Shown here one piece after another: positions 34,582-44,028 of a stretch of 64,000 bases of DNA. How positions within the stretch are numbered: the first letter of the stretch is position 1; each line of letters begins with the position of its first letter. The stretch is taken from NCBI RefSeq assembly GCF_007745175.1, contig NZ_CP036271.1, forward strand, positions 682,001-746,000. The letters run 5' to 3'. Source of the DNA: Caulifigura coniformis (lineage in GTDB: Bacteria; Planctomycetota; Planctomycetia; Planctomycetales; Planctomycetaceae). The notes beneath the pieces are model-generated. The model did no database searches. It had not been told where the DNA came from and saw only the letters and a list, made by a program, of their open reading frames with translations. The position numbers and the translations under genes were made by a program.

Positions 34582-37500
34582 TCAGGGGCGCGTCGTGGTC
34601 GTCAGCGCACCGAACTGAAGCCGCAGTCGGTGATTGAAGTTCTGGCCGTAGTGGTTCAGAAACAGGTCGATCCGCTGCTTCGCCGGCTCGAGGAGGAGGG
34701 CTGCCGGGCTGCCGTGCTGGGTCACTCCGGCCCATTCGATCAGGCGGGCTCCGTTCCGCTTGTCGAGAACGATCAGCTTGAGTTCGGGAAGGTTCAGGGC
34801 ATCGAGGACCTTCCGTCGGCGCTCGGGCACGGAATGCTCAGCCAGGATGACCACTGGCGAGTCGGCAAACCGAGCCGTCAGCAGCGAGGTGTCGCGGACC
34901 TGTTCCTTCCAGACCAAGCGACGCTCCCGCCGGTCGAACGCATACAGGTCGCCATTCAGCATGATGTTCGGAACGGAAACATGCGTGAATTCATAGGAGG
35001 GGTTGCGCTCCACGGCCACGTAAACACGATCTGCATCGGCAAGGACGTGCATCTCCCGCCGGGGGCTGCCGTTGGCGCCGGTCAGACGGCCGACGTCGGT
35101 TCGCACACCGGTGTCGACATCGATCACGAACACTTCCCCCGAGGGCTCGATTCCTGCCAGCTCACGGCCGGGGAGGTGATGAATCATGACCTCGTCGCTC
35201 AGGACCTGGCTCCAGACCACTTTGCCGGAGGCCGGCCTTTCAGAAACGATTCGCACCTGGGTTGAGAAGGGTCTCGGCAATCCCTGCCGCGTCAGCACAG
35301 TGTCGCCTTCCACGGCGAACGTCCGTTTGAGAACGGTCGCCAGTGAGTCGGTCGCAATTCTCTTCCCGTCCTGCAGGCGGAAGGCCGCCGACCCTCCGGT
35401 GGTCGTCGCCGAGACACAAACTGATTCCTCGTCCATCACCAGCGCGGCCGAGCCGGCCATCCCGTCGCGACGCCAGAGTTCCTCGCCCGTTCGAAGGTCG
35501 AACACCACGAGTTCCCGCTGACCGAGCAGCGAGAGTCGGCCGCCGGCAATCGCCATCAGGGGACCTTCACGCAGGCTTCCGATGTTCGACTGGAATTCGG
35601 TGACGGCCGTCGCAAGTGACCGGACGGGCTGATTGCTGACCTGCTCCTCCGCCCAGCCATATGCGACCGGCGAGGAGAACCGCTGGGGCAGAGGCCAGCT
35701 CCAGAGCATCCGCCGGTCATGCGGCGAGCAGACATGGAGCACCCCTCTCGAACAGATCGCCAGCACGCTGCCTCCGGCCGTTCCGTCCGGCGCCCATTCC
35801 TCGAAGGCAATTCCGTTCGACGCCAGCGGCATCGACCACTCACTTCGATGCGTGGCGCAATCGATCATCGACAATCCGGACCAGCTTCCGGCAAACTCGA
35901 ACCGCTTCTCCGCCATCCATTCGGCCGGCCGTCCGCGCACCCAGACCGATCTGCCCGTCTCGTGGTCCCGTTCCGCGCCCAGTCGGACGACCTGTCCCCC
36001 CGTGAGACTCCAGCCCGACGTTGGCGAGCGACGTCCGTTCTCGGCCGTTGTGCCTTTCCTGGCATCGAGCCAGGCGCCGAGCATCGTTCTATCGGCCAGG
36101 GGAGTGGCTCGATCAAGCCCGGCGGCGATCTTCAACATCCGCGCAGCGTCGCGCGGAAAGCTGCAGTCGGCGTAGAGATCCGCCAGTCGTGTGGACGCGG
36201 CGGCCGCGATTCCGGGTTCTGGCGCGAGCGACAATGCCGACAATCTCATTTCCGCGAGCGCCAGCTCATTGCGGTCCGCGTCCGCCAATGCGAGCCGAAG
36301 CGAAAGTGCCCGCCCCAAAGGATGGAACCCGATCAGCCTCTCTGTCCTCGGCCCGTCGACGTCGAGTTTCTCGGCGTCGATGCTCGTCCGGACTGTGATC
36401 AGATTCGTGAGCTGCGCCTGGACTTGCTCCGGCGCGTGATTCGAGATCTCCAGCAACCGCCCCGACAACCAGATATCACCCCGAACGCTCAGCCCTCCGT
36501 CTTCAATCACCCCGGACGGAGACTCTGTCATTCGCCAACAGCGATCGAGCGCATCGTGCCATCGGAGACGTCCAATGGAGTCGTCGATCCTCATTCGCTC
36601 GACAAGTTGCTTCTGCTCGGGCGAATCGCCCAGTTTTTCCAGTTGTGTCCATGCCTGCTCATCGTCGGCCTTCGGTCCGGCGAGCAGGTTGGTGAGGCAT
36701 TTCCATTGCAACGCCCGCGCCTCGGCCGCGAGTGGGCCTGCGCCGGCTGACAGCAGGTCGGCCGAGCCAATCTCCATCAGCGCCTGCTCGAATCGCTGGT
36801 CGCTTACGAGGCCTCGCGCCTTGCGAATGCGGCCTTCGAGGTCACGTGGGTTTCGGGCCAGACGGTCGTTCAGTTGGGTTTCAAAAGGCGCCTTCTGCCA
36901 GAGACCGACGACTCCGGTCGGACCGGATGCGAACACACGATTCCCATGGACACTCAGATTTCCCAGACGACCGGCCAGGGCGTCGTTCCGGAGAACTTCC
37001 TCGATGCCGCCGTCGGTAAGACGAAATCCGACAACGGCCCCTTCGAGGAACGGCAGCCAGTAGACGCCGTTGATGGCGACGCCGAGTCCGCAGGGAGTCA
37101 GCCCGGCGGGGTAAGGGGTCGACCACCGGGTGCTCCATCGATCGAGCGGAGGCCAGCCTTCGAGTCCCTGCTTTCCGAGGACGACGACCGTTTCGCCGTA
37201 GACGCCTCCGACCGCGATCGATTCTGCTTTTCCGCGACGGAACTTGACCCGCCCGGTCATCGCGTCGATGCGGTACAGGTGCGGCTCGGTCTGCATCGGC
37301 TCATCGGGCAGTTCGGGCGGCGCGAAAACCAGTTCGCCGCCGGAGAGGATGGGCGCCGTCTGAGCCCACCGTTCATTGATCTGCGACAATGAGTATTGAG
37401 GTTGATACCGGTCGCTGACTTCAGACGTCGCGTAGCGCGTGGCCCAGGCGAGCCGCCGCCGATGGCGGTCGACCGCGACGAGCCATCCCGCGTTTGTCGG

Positions 37501-39057
37501 GCAATAAATCAGCCCCTGGCTGACGGCCGGTGTGCAGGCCCACATCTGCCGCACGAAGTCTTCTTCGATTCTTGTGGTGTCGTACTCCGCGATCAGCTGC
37601 TTCCATTTTGGAAGGCCCGTCGACGCTTCGAGGCAGTACAGGTTGATATCGGCTCCGGCCGCCCCGATTACAAACAGCTCGGTCCCATCGACGGTTGGCG
37701 GCCCGAAGAAGTACACGCCAGACAGCGGCGACTCAAAGGGGGCATCCTGGCTCGATCCCCCGGTGGTCCACAGCGTCCGGCCGGTGGTGAAATCGAGCGC
37801 GACGACCGTGTTGAACGCCTGGTCCTCGCGCCGTTCGGAGTCGGTGCTCCCGTACAGATCGAACGTGTTCATCAGCAGGGCCGACTTTCGTCCGATCACG
37901 AACACTCTCTGTCCGTCGGTCGAGATCTGACCAAGAGCCGCGTCACGGTAGAAGAAGCTCGACAGGGGGTGGCCTTCGTGGTTGTCGGCCGGCCCGAGCG
38001 TCAGCGCCGAGGCTCCAGGCGTCGTTCCTTCCCGCGTCAGCACCGCTTCGGCCGTGTTCCGTCCTCGCGTTCTCCAGAGCAGCCGGCCTGTCGCCGCTTC
38101 ACGGGCCTCGACACCTCCGAGGGAGCGGACGGCCATCAGGTCGCCGGCGGCGACCACATTCGCAACGGGGATCGGGCGGTGTCCGGCCGCGAACAGGTCC
38201 TCCTGCCGCAGTTCCACTTCCTCCTGGAGCAGCGGAACCTGTGAGGCCATTGACGACCATTCTTCCAGCAGGAGCGGCTGATCTCCGGCGACTGAATTCC
38301 AGCGGCCGGGACCGCCGTAGACCTCCGTCCAGTTTGCCGAAGAGAGCCTGGGAAAGTCCCTTGCCGGCACGAGCTTTTCGAGAATGGCCTCCGATCGGCT
38401 TTTCCATTCCGGGGTCGTGGTTCCTTCGGCGCCATCATGCTCGAGTTCCCGAGACCACTGCGCCGCTGCGACCAGGTCTCCTGCATCGGCCAGCAGCATG
38501 GCTGCTTCGTCCGCGGCCTGTTGCCCTGCGGGTGTCGAGCGGAACCGCGACGCGACCAGGCAAAGTGCTGCGAAGTCTCCGTTGGCGTGCGCGGTGGCCA
38601 GTTCCTCACTCGCCACGGCCGCGTACTGGTTCTGGTAGAGCCGATGGCCCTCTTCGGGAAGCGCGAGCAGCCTTTCTTCGGCGAGCCGTTTGGCCGATAC
38701 CCAGCCAGGTCCTTTCTGGACCAGGGCGTCTTCAGGCAGATCGACGATGTACTGCAGCCGCTGGATCACCTGCGCCCACTGCCGACTGGCGATCAACGAG
38801 TCGCAGAGTTCGAAGCTGCGCGTGATTTCCCGCGAAGCGGCCGCTGCGTGGCGGTCGATAAGGTCGAGCTTTCGGGGTTCCTGCAAGCCGGCGCCAAACA
38901 GGTTCCTGAAAAACTGGCCAACCGGATCGTTCTGCGCATGCGCGACCGTCCCTGAAGCGAGCAGCCCACCCAGGACGAGAATTCGCCAAACACGACCGCA
39001 ACTGGATATCGCCGGGCTTCCGCGACGCCCGGGCGTCGGTCTCCATGAATCTGACAT
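34582..39057 (-). CDS. Large exported PQQ-type beta-propeller repeat protein
   Basis: A 1491-residue protein from the ATG at 39057, with a signal peptide around residues 20-42 (LVLGGLLASGTVAHAQ). Residues about 60-240 are helical (tetratricopeptide-like with QWAQVIQRLQ). Several PQQ-like blades (repeats such as VVALDFTTGRTLW, LVAVDRHRRRLAW, LVVFDLRTGEELW, LYAFDRRERRLVW) build two propeller regions, 250-760 and 1130-1490, with a helical segment in between. It is probably a periplasmic or surface scaffold or binding protein, because such repeats mediate protein contacts; no PQQ-enzyme active site is visible. The HD gene ends 31 bases upstream on the same strand. The frame's 44-codon upstream extension is rejected because it lacks a signal peptide. 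Confidence 0.85.
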   Translation of the reverse strand: MSDSWRPTPGRRGSPAISSCGRVWRILVLGGLLASGTVAHAQNDPVGQFFRNLFGAGLQEPRKLDLIDRHAAAASREITRSFELCDSLIASRQWAQVIQRLQYIVDLPEDALVQKGPGWVSAKRLAEERLLALPEEGHRLYQNQYAAVASEELATAHANGDFAALCLVASRFRSTPAGQQAADEAAMLLADAGDLVAAAQWSRELEHDGAEGTTTPEWKSRSEAILEKLVPARDFPRLSSANWTEVYGGPGRWNSVAGDQPLLLEEWSSMASQVPLLQEEVELRQEDLFAAGHRPIPVANVVAAGDLMAVRSLGGVEAREAATGRLLWRTRGRNTAEAVLTREGTTPGASALTLGPADNHEGHPLSSFFYRDAALGQISTDGQRVFVIGRKSALLMNTFDLYGSTDSERREDQAFNTVVALDFTTGRTLWTTGGSSQDAPFESPLSGVYFFGPPTVDGTELFVIGAAGADINLYCLEASTGLPKWKQLIAEYDTTRIEEDFVRQMWACTPAVSQGLIYCPTNAGWLVAVDRHRRRLAWATRYATSEVSDRYQPQYSLSQINERWAQTAPILSGGELVFAPPELPDEPMQTEPHLYRIDAMTGRVKFRRGKAESIAVGGVYGETVVVLGKQGLEGWPPLDRWSTRWSTPYPAGLTPCGLGVAINGVYWLPFLEGAVVGFRLTDGGIEEVLRNDALAGRLGNLSVHGNRVFASGPTGVVGLWQKAPFETQLNDRLARNPRDLEGRIRKARGLVSDQRFEQALMEIGSADLLSAGAGPLAAEARALQWKCLTNLLAGPKADDEQAWTQLEKLGDSPEQKQLVERMRIDDSIGRLRWHDALDRCWRMTESPSGVIEDGGLSVRGDIWLSGRLLEISNHAPEQVQAQLTNLITVRTSIDAEKLDVDGPRTERLIGFHPLGRALSLRLALADADRNELALAEMRLSALSLAPEPGIAAAASTRLADLYADCSFPRDAARMLKIAAGLDRATPLADRTMLGAWLDARKGTTAENGRRSPTSGWSLTGGQVVRLGAERDHETGRSVWVRGRPAEWMAEKRFEFAGSWSGLSMIDCATHRSEWSMPLASNGIAFEEWAPDGTAGGSVLAICSRGVLHVCSPHDRRMLWSWPLPQRFSSPVAYGWAEEQVSNQPVRSLATAVTEFQSNIGSLREGPLMAIAGGRLSLLGQRELVVFDLRTGEELWRRDGMAGSAALVMDEESVCVSATTTGGSAAFRLQDGKRIATDSLATVLKRTFAVEGDTVLTRQGLPRPFSTQVRIVSERPASGKVVWSQVLSDEVMIHHLPGRELAGIEPSGEVFVIDVDTGVRTDVGRLTGANGSPRREMHVLADADRVYVAVERNPSYEFTHVSVPNIMLNGDLYAFDRRERRLVWKEQVRDTSLLTARFADSPVVILAEHSVPERRRKVLDALNLPELKLIVLDKRNGARLIEWAGVTQHGSPAALLLEPAKQRIDLFLNHYGQNFNHRLRLQFGALTTTTRP

Positions 39058-39088
39058 CCGCACTCGCCACCCGGTGCCGGAAATGACA

Positions 39089-40192
39089 CTAATCCGAGTC
39101 GCCGCACATCCGGGCGACGCCTCGAATGTAGTCGAGGGCCGTATCGATGTCTGGAGCAGTTCCGCCGGGGACGCGGCCGGCGGCATCACAGCGGGCCAGC
39201 GTCATCAACTCCTCGTAGTCGGGCGATTCCCGCAGCCGCCGCTTCGCCCTGGCGCCGAGCGTGCCTTCGCGGAGACGATGGGCGTCATGGTGATTGGCGA
39301 TGAGCCATTCGGTCCGCTCGGTGACATGCCCTTTCAGCGCCGACAGTGCCGCGTCGACATGGGCCAGCGGGTCGATTGCCTTCCCAACGTCGTGGAGCAG
39401 GGCGGCCAGCAGGAACTCCTCATCATAGGGAGATTGCTGCCGGGCCAGTTCGAAGACCTGCAGGCTGTGATACAGCGCATCCCCCTCGGGGTGACTCGAC
39501 TTCCGCTGCTGCACGCTGGCCAGGGGCGCGAGCAGCATGCGGTAGACGTCGAATCGATTGGGGCTGAAGCACTCGTCACCGCTCGCCCGTGCGGCTCCGT
39601 CGGGATCGACTCGTGACAACCGCTTCTCGAGTCGGGGGAGGGACAGGGCCGGGATGAGCCGTCCCGTCGAAACGTGTCGCAGCTTCCGATTCGCCAGTGC
39701 CTCGGGATAGCACACCACTCGCGTTTCAAAGTCGTCGCGATAGCGAAACAGGGTACGCGGACGCGCCTGGCCGCCTCGCCTGTGAACTCCGTCGATCCGT
39801 TCGAACGGCTGAAATGCGATGGCCTGTCCGACCGCATCGGGATCATCGGAGAAGACGATGACGCGCAGATGTCTGTGATGTCGCGTCGCGCCGGCGACGA
39901 CGCTGCCAACCAGTCGCGGACGCCAGGCTTCGAGCCGCCGCATCAGAGCGGCGGCTGCCTGCAGCGTCTGGCTCCTGTTGTCAAAGCGGACATCGCCTTC
40001 GTGCATCCACGACATCTGTTGCAGATGCATCCGGATTTCGGCCGGCGATGGAAATTCATCGGGTTTCAGCCAGCCCCGGAACATGTGCCGCGCCGCGCGC
40101 AGAGTGGCTCGATATGGATCATGTTCCTGCCGGCGAAAGATCAGGCGGGCCGCCTCGATCGCCACCTGCTGCCGCAATTTGTCTTGAGACAT
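39089..40192 (-). CDS. HD-domain protein with nucleotidyltransferase-like N terminus
   Basis: A 367-residue protein. Residues 1-75 are helical; 90-200 resemble a nucleotidyltransferase fold (LVGSVVAGATRHHRHLRVIVFSDD, with ERIDGVHRRGG), although the GS...DxD catalytic signature is incomplete (SDDPD). The C-terminal HD domain has LAALLHDVGKAIDP and a WLIANHHDAHRLR motif, suggesting phosphohydrolase activity on nucleotides or RNA ends. It may be a degenerate tRNA-nucleotidyltransferase relative or a metal-dependent phosphohydrolase. The ATG at 40192 (MSQDKLRQQ) is chosen over one 14 codons upstream. The PQQ-propeller gene follows after 31 bases, likely an operon. Confidence 0.7.
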   Translation of the reverse strand: MSQDKLRQQVAIEAARLIFRRQEHDPYRATLRAARHMFRGWLKPDEFPSPAEIRMHLQQMSWMHEGDVRFDNRSQTLQAAAALMRRLEAWRPRLVGSVVAGATRHHRHLRVIVFSDDPDAVGQAIAFQPFERIDGVHRRGGQARPRTLFRYRDDFETRVVCYPEALANRKLRHVSTGRLIPALSLPRLEKRLSRVDPDGAARASGDECFSPNRFDVYRMLLAPLASVQQRKSSHPEGDALYHSLQVFELARQQSPYDEEFLLAALLHDVGKAIDPLAHVDAALSALKGHVTERTEWLIANHHDAHRLREGTLGARAKRRLRESPDYEELMTLARCDAAGRVPGGTAPDIDTALDYIRGVARMCGDSD

Positions 40193-40374
40193 CGCGAAGC
40201 CGCCCATCAATGGGCGTGATACGCCTGCCCGCAACGCGTTCCCTGGAAAATCCCGGCGTGCGTCAGGCTCATGGAATCCTACGAGCAGCTTGTTCCAGTC
40301 TCAAGATGGGAACCGTGATCGAAAACGTGTTGCAGGAATCCGGGATGACGCTTGACCATCCGATCAACCGAACA

Positions 40375-40404
40375 AGGCCGCTTCCCCGGGGGAGGAAGCG
40401 GCCT
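40375..40404 (-). terminator. Terminator-like hairpin after the PDZ gene
   Basis: Perfect 11-bp stem (AGGCCGCTTCC/GGAAGCGGCCT) with an 8-base loop, 27 bases downstream of the PDZ gene stop on the minus strand, followed only by TTGTT. Confidence 0.6.
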
Positions 40405-40430
40405 CGTCGGCCTTCACGCCGGCCCACCCG

Positions 40431-41435
40431 TCACTTCGTCGCTTTCAGCTCCTCGACGAGCTTCTTCAGTTCTTCGACGTCCTTCCGCAGGCCTTTGATC
40501 TCTTCGAGCACGGCGCCGCCTTGTGCGCCCGGTTCATTCGCAAAAAAGTGGCGGCGTTCCATCATCGCCGGGCCGAAGTAGATCGTCGCATCAGTCGCAT
40601 GCCGCCGGGCATCTGCCTGCTCGTTCGACTTCGGAACGACACGCACCATCAGCGCTTTTCCGCTGCGGACCAGTTCCAGGTCGATCTCCTGACCGTCGGC
40701 GTCTTTCACGACTTTTGTCAGTTCTCCAGGCGAACCGACAGGTTCGCCGGCCGCTTTGAGGATCAGGTCGAACTTCTGCACGCCGGCCTTCGCGGCCGGA
40801 CTCTGTTCGACGACGGACTGGACGACCACGGCCTTCGATTCGGGCTTGCCGATCTGCGACAGCACTACTTCCGGAGCTTCGACGACCTGGACTCCGATCA
40901 CAAACTTCGGTGGCTCCGTACCGGCTTTGTCGTTGATCCGTTCTGTCAGTTTGCCAATCAGCGTCTGCAGTTCTTCCGCATCGCCCGATTGCACATCCCC
41001 GCTGAACGTGAACGCGCCCTGCGGTCGAACACCCTGACGCAGCGTCATCAGCCCGCCGTCCACCGTGATCAGTTCAAATGACTTCCCGTCGGGAGAGACG
41101 ACTTTGACCTGGCCGCGCGCCGCGGGATGCGGACCTTCTTTCAACCTGAGGACATCCTTCACGATTCGCTCCCCCTTCTCGGTTGGAGCACCGTCCGGTT
41201 TCACGACCCGGAGCTTCAAGGATTTGCCCTCCTTCGGCCCCTCGTTCTCCTGCTTCGGAGGTTCCGCCTTTTCGGGGGCGCCGTCGAGAACTTCTCCATC
41301 GACGTTGGCAATCACGACGACTTCATCGTCACCTTCTGCGAGCGCCTCATCCGTCTGAGCGACGGCCGGCGACATCAGGGCGGCCTGGGCAATCATCGGA
41401 AGCGTCCATGCGAATCGCCTGGTCCATTGAAACAT
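40431..41435 (-). CDS. Secreted PDZ-domain protein with C-terminal coiled coil
   Basis: A 334-residue protein with a signal peptide (about 8-26, ALMSPAVAQ). The acidic segment (30-75) is followed by a mostly beta region (75-150), then a PDZ domain (about 170-265: GVQVVEAPEVVLSQIG, QSPAAKAGVQKFDLILKAAGEPV). A Lys/Glu heptad coiled coil (305-334) closes it. There is no protease triad, so it is not a DegP-type enzyme. It is likely a periplasmic adaptor that recognises C termini. No neighbouring protease gene is present; the anti-sigma-like gene lies upstream on the same strand (88-base gap), and co-regulation by the ECF sigma factor is possible. Confidence 0.8.
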   Translation of the reverse strand: MFQWTRRFAWTLPMIAQAALMSPAVAQTDEALAEGDDEVVVIANVDGEVLDGAPEKAEPPKQENEGPKEGKSLKLRVVKPDGAPTEKGERIVKDVLRLKEGPHPAARGQVKVVSPDGKSFELITVDGGLMTLRQGVRPQGAFTFSGDVQSGDAEELQTLIGKLTERINDKAGTEPPKFVIGVQVVEAPEVVLSQIGKPESKAVVVQSVVEQSPAAKAGVQKFDLILKAAGEPVGSPGELTKVVKDADGQEIDLELVRSGKALMVRVVPKSNEQADARRHATDATIYFGPAMMERRHFFANEPGAQGGAVLEEIKGLRKDVEELKKLVEELKATK

Positions 41436-41523
41436 GACTGACTCCCTGTCGAATTCGTTCTTGATGGTTCTGAGACTGACAATGATTCCAAGCCCGCGAA
41501 CTAAAGTGTGCGGGACGTCGGCT

Positions 41524-42219
41524 CTACTGCACGGCGTAACTCACTCCGCTCACTTCAACCGGCACGAACACCATGTCACCGCCCTCAAGTGGAATCGAAA
41601 GGACATTCCGTTCGCTCGTCACCCGGTAGCCGTCCTGGGCCAGTGCATTGGCTTCGTCGGCAGTGGGCCAGAGAGCGATCTCCGGGCCGTCTTCCAGGGC
41701 CTGCCGGTCGTACACGGGGATCGCGATGTCTTCGCTCCCGGAACCGGTCAACGGCAACTTCAGGACGGCCGTGGGGACCGCTCGACCGGGCGAGCCGACC
41801 GGGGAACTCGGCGCGCCAGCATCTGCGAATGTGCGATTGGATGTCTCCTTCTCGGGCCGCGCTGCGATCAACGGGGCAGCCGCATCGGGGCCCTCCGATG
41901 CGGGCCGAGCGGTCCGCGTACCCAGCCAGAACGCCGCAGAGATCGAAGCGGCGACGGCCAGTGATTGCACCACACCGACTCGCGACCGCTGGCGCTGCCC
42001 GGTCCCATTCAGCACCGGGAGGTGCTGCCTGAGCGGCGTACCGCTGCGAAACTCTGCGGCCGATGCGTCGAAATCCTGGTTCTCGAGGAATGCCAGCGCG
42101 AGCGATTTCCAGCCGTCCTGCGCTGCTTCGATTCGTTCCAAAAACGCGAGTCGTTCCAGTGGTGGGAGTTCACCATCCACGCACCGCTGAAGCTCCAGTT
42201 CATTGATTGGCATCATCAT
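41524..42219 (-). CDS. Membrane-anchored anti-sigma-like protein
   Basis: A 231-residue protein that starts inside the stop region of the ECF gene: ATG at 42219, ECF stop at 42216-42218, a 4-base overlap that implies translational coupling. Residues 1-60 are helical and resemble the N-terminal sigma-binding domain of anti-sigma factors (LQRCVDGELPPLERLAFLERIE). One transmembrane helix (about 83-100) is followed by a periplasmic part (110-231). No zinc-ligand HxxxCxxC is present in this protein, unlike the divergent neighbour. The role as anti-sigma is inferred from position and topology. Confidence 0.65.
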   Translation of the reverse strand: MMMPINELELQRCVDGELPPLERLAFLERIEAAQDGWKSLALAFLENQDFDASAAEFRSGTPLRQHLPVLNGTGQRQRSRVGVVQSLAVAASISAAFWLGTRTARPASEGPDAAAPLIAARPEKETSNRTFADAGAPSSPVGSPGRAVPTAVLKLPLTGSGSEDIAIPVYDRQALEDGPEIALWPTADEANALAQDGYRVTSERNVLSIPLEGGDMVFVPVEVSGVSYAVQ

Positions 42220-42788
42220 TCGTTCGCTTCTCCCGGATCCTGCCCCCGCAGCAGCCCCCGCAGGAGCCGTCGGGCCTTCAGCAGACGGTGTTCGACAGTA
42301 TGGGACGTGCAGCCCAGGTGGTCGGCGATGGCCTGGTACGTCCAGTGATGGGCGTGCTTGAGCAGGAACACGTCCCGCTCGATCTGGGGGAGTTGGTCGA
42401 TCGCGGCTCTCAGGCTGGCGGCCTGCTCCGCTTCGGCAAAATGTTCGAGCAATGTTGTGGGGTTCCGCCCCGTTGTGTGCATCGCCGCCATCCAGCGACG
42501 AAGGAAGTTTCTTTGTCGGCCGTCCGATCGGCGCCTCGTCAGGCAGAGCCTGATGGTGATTCGATACAGCCAGGGGGCGGCTTCATCGGCGATCATGGGG
42601 CGCCGCACGGCGCCGAAAACCCGGGCGGAGAGTTCCTGCATCACGTCGTCGACGTCGTTCCAGCCGCCCAACCGGCCGCGAACCACCGTCCGGAGCCATG
42701 GGGCGTGCCGCTTCAGTTGCTCCGGCCAGTTGACGGACAACCGGGAGGCTTGCTCGGGCAAATCGTCGAGGAGAGCGGGTTGTTCCAT
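42216..42788 (-). CDS. ECF-type RNA polymerase sigma factor
   Basis: A 190-residue sigma factor from the ATG at 42788. Region 2 (VDDVMQELSARVFGAVRR) and region 4 with its helix-turn-helix (LPQIERDVFLLKHAHHWTYQAIADHLGCTSHTVEHRLLKARRLLRGLL) are clear. It belongs to the small ECF group common in planctomycetes. The stop overlaps the start of the anti-sigma-like gene by 4 bases. It is divergent from the zinc anti-sigma-like gene with 50 bases between starts, where both promoters must overlap, a setting typical of auto-regulation. An upstream frame extension to 43115 lies antisense to the neighbour and is rejected. Confidence 0.9.
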   Translation of the reverse strand: MEQPALLDDLPEQASRLSVNWPEQLKRHAPWLRTVVRGRLGGWNDVDDVMQELSARVFGAVRRPMIADEAAPWLYRITIRLCLTRRRSDGRQRNFLRRWMAAMHTTGRNPTTLLEHFAEAEQAASLRAAIDQLPQIERDVFLLKHAHHWTYQAIADHLGCTSHTVEHRLLKARRLLRGLLRGQDPGEANE

Positions 42789-42838
42789 GTCTGACAGAAA
42801 AACGCCAGAGTCATCAGTTCCCGGGTCAGAATCCTTCA

Positions 42839-43300
42839 ATGGCTGGAAGTTTTCCGGACATTTCAGCACGATTTCAGTCGATGGCCAATTCTCTTCAACC
42901 GCAGCCGTTCTCCGACGTCGAGCTGGCGGGTTATCTCGACGAACTCCTTCCCGACGGCCGCGCGGCGACCGTCGAAGCGGCGCTTCGGGAATCCGCCGCA
43001 TTGCGGCAGCGGGTCTCCGGACTGATCCGTGAACGGGACCAGGGGGGGCATACGATTGGTGAAATCTGGCGTCGTCGCCGACTGAGTTGCCCGACGCGGA
43101 GCGACCTCGGAGCATTCCTGATGGGGGTGATGGAACCGGCCCGTGCCGACTATGTGCGGTTCCACATCCACGAGATCGGCTGCCGCTTCTGCGAGGCGAA
43201 CCTTGTCGATCTCGAGAACGCCTCGAAGCAGGTCGATGGCGAGGCCGAACCTCGCCGTCGGCGGTTCTTCGAGTCGTCGGCCGGGCGGCTGAAGTCGTAG
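42839..43300 (+). CDS. Zinc anti-sigma-like (ZAS motif) protein
   Basis: A 153-residue protein. An N-terminal amphipathic region (25-50, FSDVELAGYLDELLPDGRAATVEAAL) looks like a zinc-finger anti-sigma N terminus. Near the C terminus is H-E-I-G-C-R-F-C (HxxxCxxC), the ZAS motif that binds Zn2+ in redox-sensing anti-sigma factors. No transmembrane helix. It is divergent from the ECF sigma gene (50 bases between starts), so it may be a second regulator of the same sigma factor. Starts at 42839 or 42881 are both possible. No strong Shine-Dalgarno site. Confidence 0.65.
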   Translation: MAGSFPDISARFQSMANSLQPQPFSDVELAGYLDELLPDGRAATVEAALRESAALRQRVSGLIRERDQGGHTIGEIWRRRRLSCPTRSDLGAFLMGVMEPARADYVRFHIHEIGCRFCEANLVDLENASKQVDGEAEPRRRRFFESSAGRLKS

Positions 43301-43317
43301 CCGCCGGCGAATCCCGC

Positions 43318-43956
43318 TCAGCCGTCCCGCAGCCGCCACATTCCGCGGTGGATCGGCAGTCCCAGCTTCCGTTTCTTGCGTTCGAAGCTGGTGTGGTAGT
43401 CGAGATCGTTCTCCGGTGTGCGCTCGTCGGGCGGTGTGAGGGTTTCGAACCGAGGATCGTTGTCCATCAGGGCCGAGATGACGCCGAAGTATTCCTCGAC
43501 GTCGGTCCAGGAATGGATGTAGCCGCGGGGCTTGAGAAGGTTGACGGCGAGATTGACGAAGCGGTCGTTGAAGACTCGCCGAGAGCGATGCCGCCGCTTC
43601 CACCACGGGTCGGGGAAGTAGACGTGGATGGCATCGACGGAATTCGGCGGGAGGACTTTCTCGAAGGCCTGGAAAACGTCCCCGCCGATAATGCGTCCGT
43701 TGGGGGATTCCAGCTTCTGAAGGCGCTTCGCTCCACGGCGGGCCTCTTTGAATTCGAGCTCGATCCCGAGGAAGTTCGTCCCTGGCCGGGTACGCGAGGC
43801 CGTGTAGACGAACAGGCCACGGCCGCATCCGACATCGATCTCGACCGGGTGGTCGTTGCCGAAGAATTTCGACCAGTCCATGCGGCCGTGCTGCTCGACG
43901 AACCCATGCAGCGGCTGGAACCAGGGAAAGAGGTCAGTCAGCGGAATACGACGCAT
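43318..43956 (-). CDS. trmB: tRNA (guanine-N7-)-methyltransferase
   Basis: A 212-residue SAM-dependent enzyme. SAM-binding glycine motif VEIDVGCGRG (38-47), then the TrmB-specific YFPDPWWKRRHRSRR (112-126) and the downstream SWTDVEEYF motif. It methylates G46 in the variable loop of tRNA. The length is normal (200-240). The ATG at 43956 fits. It converges on the zinc anti-sigma-like gene (17 bases between stops) and is divergent from the CPBP protease gene. Confidence 0.93.
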   Translation of the reverse strand: MRRIPLTDLFPWFQPLHGFVEQHGRMDWSKFFGNDHPVEIDVGCGRGLFVYTASRTRPGTNFLGIELEFKEARRGAKRLQKLESPNGRIIGGDVFQAFEKVLPPNSVDAIHVYFPDPWWKRRHRSRRVFNDRFVNLAVNLLKPRGYIHSWTDVEEYFGVISALMDNDPRFETLTPPDERTPENDLDYHTSFERKKRKLGLPIHRGMWRLRDG

Positions 43957-44028
43957 CGTGGGTGACGCACACTACGGGGCCAAACTATTCTGGACCCTTC
44001 ATCCTATGGACTGAGGCAGGCTGGCAGT

